This document shows, one piece after another, positions 63,580 to 64,000 of a stretch of 64,000 bases of DNA. Each line of letters starts with the position of its first letter. The stretch's first letter is position 1. The stretch lies in assembly GCA_964652025.1 (NCBI GenBank), contig CAZYZX010000005.1:62001-126000 (forward strand), read 5' to 3'. The notes below the pieces were generated by a model. The model saw nothing but the letters and a program-made list of their open reading frames with translations. It searched no databases and was not told the origin of the DNA. The translations under genes and the position numbers were made by a program. This DNA comes from JAEXOD01 sp964652025 (GTDB lineage Bacteria; Bacteroidota; Ignavibacteria; Ignavibacteriales; Melioribacteraceae).

Positions 63580-64000
63580 ATGATAGATATTTCTATTATT
63601 ACAGTAAATTATAACGTTAAAGAATTTGTATTAAACTTAGTTATTTCGTTAAAAAAAGCATTAGTAGATTTTTCCTATGAAATAATTGTTGTTGATAATG
63701 CATCACAAGATGGGAGTGTAGAATTTTTAAGGGAAAAATTTTCAGATATAAATATTATAGCCAATAATAAAAATTTAGGTTTTGGTAAAGCAAATAATAT
63801 TGGTCTATCTTTAGCAAAAGGGAAATATATATGTCTTATAAACCCAGATGCAATTGTTAAAGAAGATACTTTTAAGGTGATGATAGATTTTTTTGAAAAT
63901 ACACCAAATGCGGGCTTAGCTGGTTGCAAAGTATTAAATCCTAATGGTACATTACAATTAGCTTGCAGAAGAGGATTTCCAGGTCCATGGACTTCGTTTA
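63580..64000 (+). CDS. GT2 rhamnosyl-type glycosyltransferase, 3' end outside window
   Basis: The first 140 residues of a GT2 enzyme, still open at the window end. ISIITVNYNVKEFV, VVDNASQDGS, NNKNLGFGKANNIGL and LINPDAIV are the nucleotide-binding motifs seen in WbbL-like rhamnosyltransferases. The ATG starts five bases after the previous stop. Acceptor not assignable. Confidence 0.9.
   Translation, partial: MIDISIITVNYNVKEFVLNLVISLKKALVDFSYEIIVVDNASQDGSVEFLREKFSDINIIANNKNLGFGKANNIGLSLAKGKYICLINPDAIVKEDTFKVMIDFFENTPNAGLAGCKVLNPNGTLQLACRRGFPGPWTSF

Noticed and set aside
1..64000. CRISPR arrays, tRNAs, rRNAs, insertion sequences
   Set aside because: No regularly spaced repeats, no cloverleaf sequences and no transposase reading frames seen in the gaps or genes.

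Overview
The window is about 30% G+C by eye and gene-dense. It looks like a chromosomal segment from a flagellated member of the Bacteroidota/Chlorobi group, most like Ignavibacteriota or a relative. The reasons are the combination of flagellins with a FliS homologue, proteins ending in a type IX secretion (T9SS) sorting domain, TonB receptor/DUF4249 lipoprotein pairs, a classical menaquinone operon, and SD motifs (GGAGG, AAGGA) in front of many genes. The taxonomic placement is inference from gene content. I saw no insertion sequence, CRISPR array, tRNA or rRNA.

Layout. 1-3409: end of a coiled-coil DUF4175-like protein, a methyltransferase and a small NifX/NafY-type domain protein. 3489-15201: a flagellar filament island. 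It has three near-identical tandem flagellins, each with its own sigma-28-type promoter and terminator, then a FliS homologue, a divergent fourth flagellin, a 1748-residue protein with three TPR-plus-glycosyltransferase modules, and a divergent CgeB-like/GT2/TPR glycosyltransferase. The simplest reading is synthesis and O-glycosylation of a multi-flagellin filament. 15292-16842: a soluble PAS-PAS histidine kinase. 16917-28105: two TonB receptor/DUF4249 modules in opposite orientation around a three-gene operon of secreted or outer-membrane proteins, followed by a PEGA/beta-propeller lipoprotein. 28219-28935: an FKBP-type lipoprotein. 28967-36953: the menaquinone operon menF-menD-menH-menB-menA-menC/E, with menC and menE fused.

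37013-40376: a YgjP-like metallopeptidase, proS, rsmI and a DUF1289 protein. 40381-44016: a sugar-type ABC importer in which the binding protein is fused to the MalF-type permease, with no ATPase gene nearby. 44115-44909: a CheW split by a chemoreceptor zinc-binding (CZB) domain. 44966-45295: a secreted Lys/Glu-rich coiled coil. 45622-49980: a large gingipain-like (C25) T9SS protease and a DUF4412 protein. 50081-54234: the translation cluster rplM-rpsI-rpsB-tsf-pyrH-frr. 54366-56618: a malic enzyme/phosphotransacetylase fusion. 56806-64000: a surface polysaccharide cluster running off the window end (UDP-GlcNAc 2-epimerase, glycosyltransferases, an L-2-hydroxyglutarate oxidase homologue and a polyprenyl-phosphate priming transferase).

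The points most worth follow-up are the flagellin array with its giant three-module TPR glycosyltransferase, the CheW-CZB insertion protein, the binding protein-permease fusion, the MenC-MenE fusion and a possible S2 autoregulatory leader before rpsB. Several start codons were moved from the longest possible reading frame because an SD motif or a real promoter element lies inside the extension; these are noted per gene.
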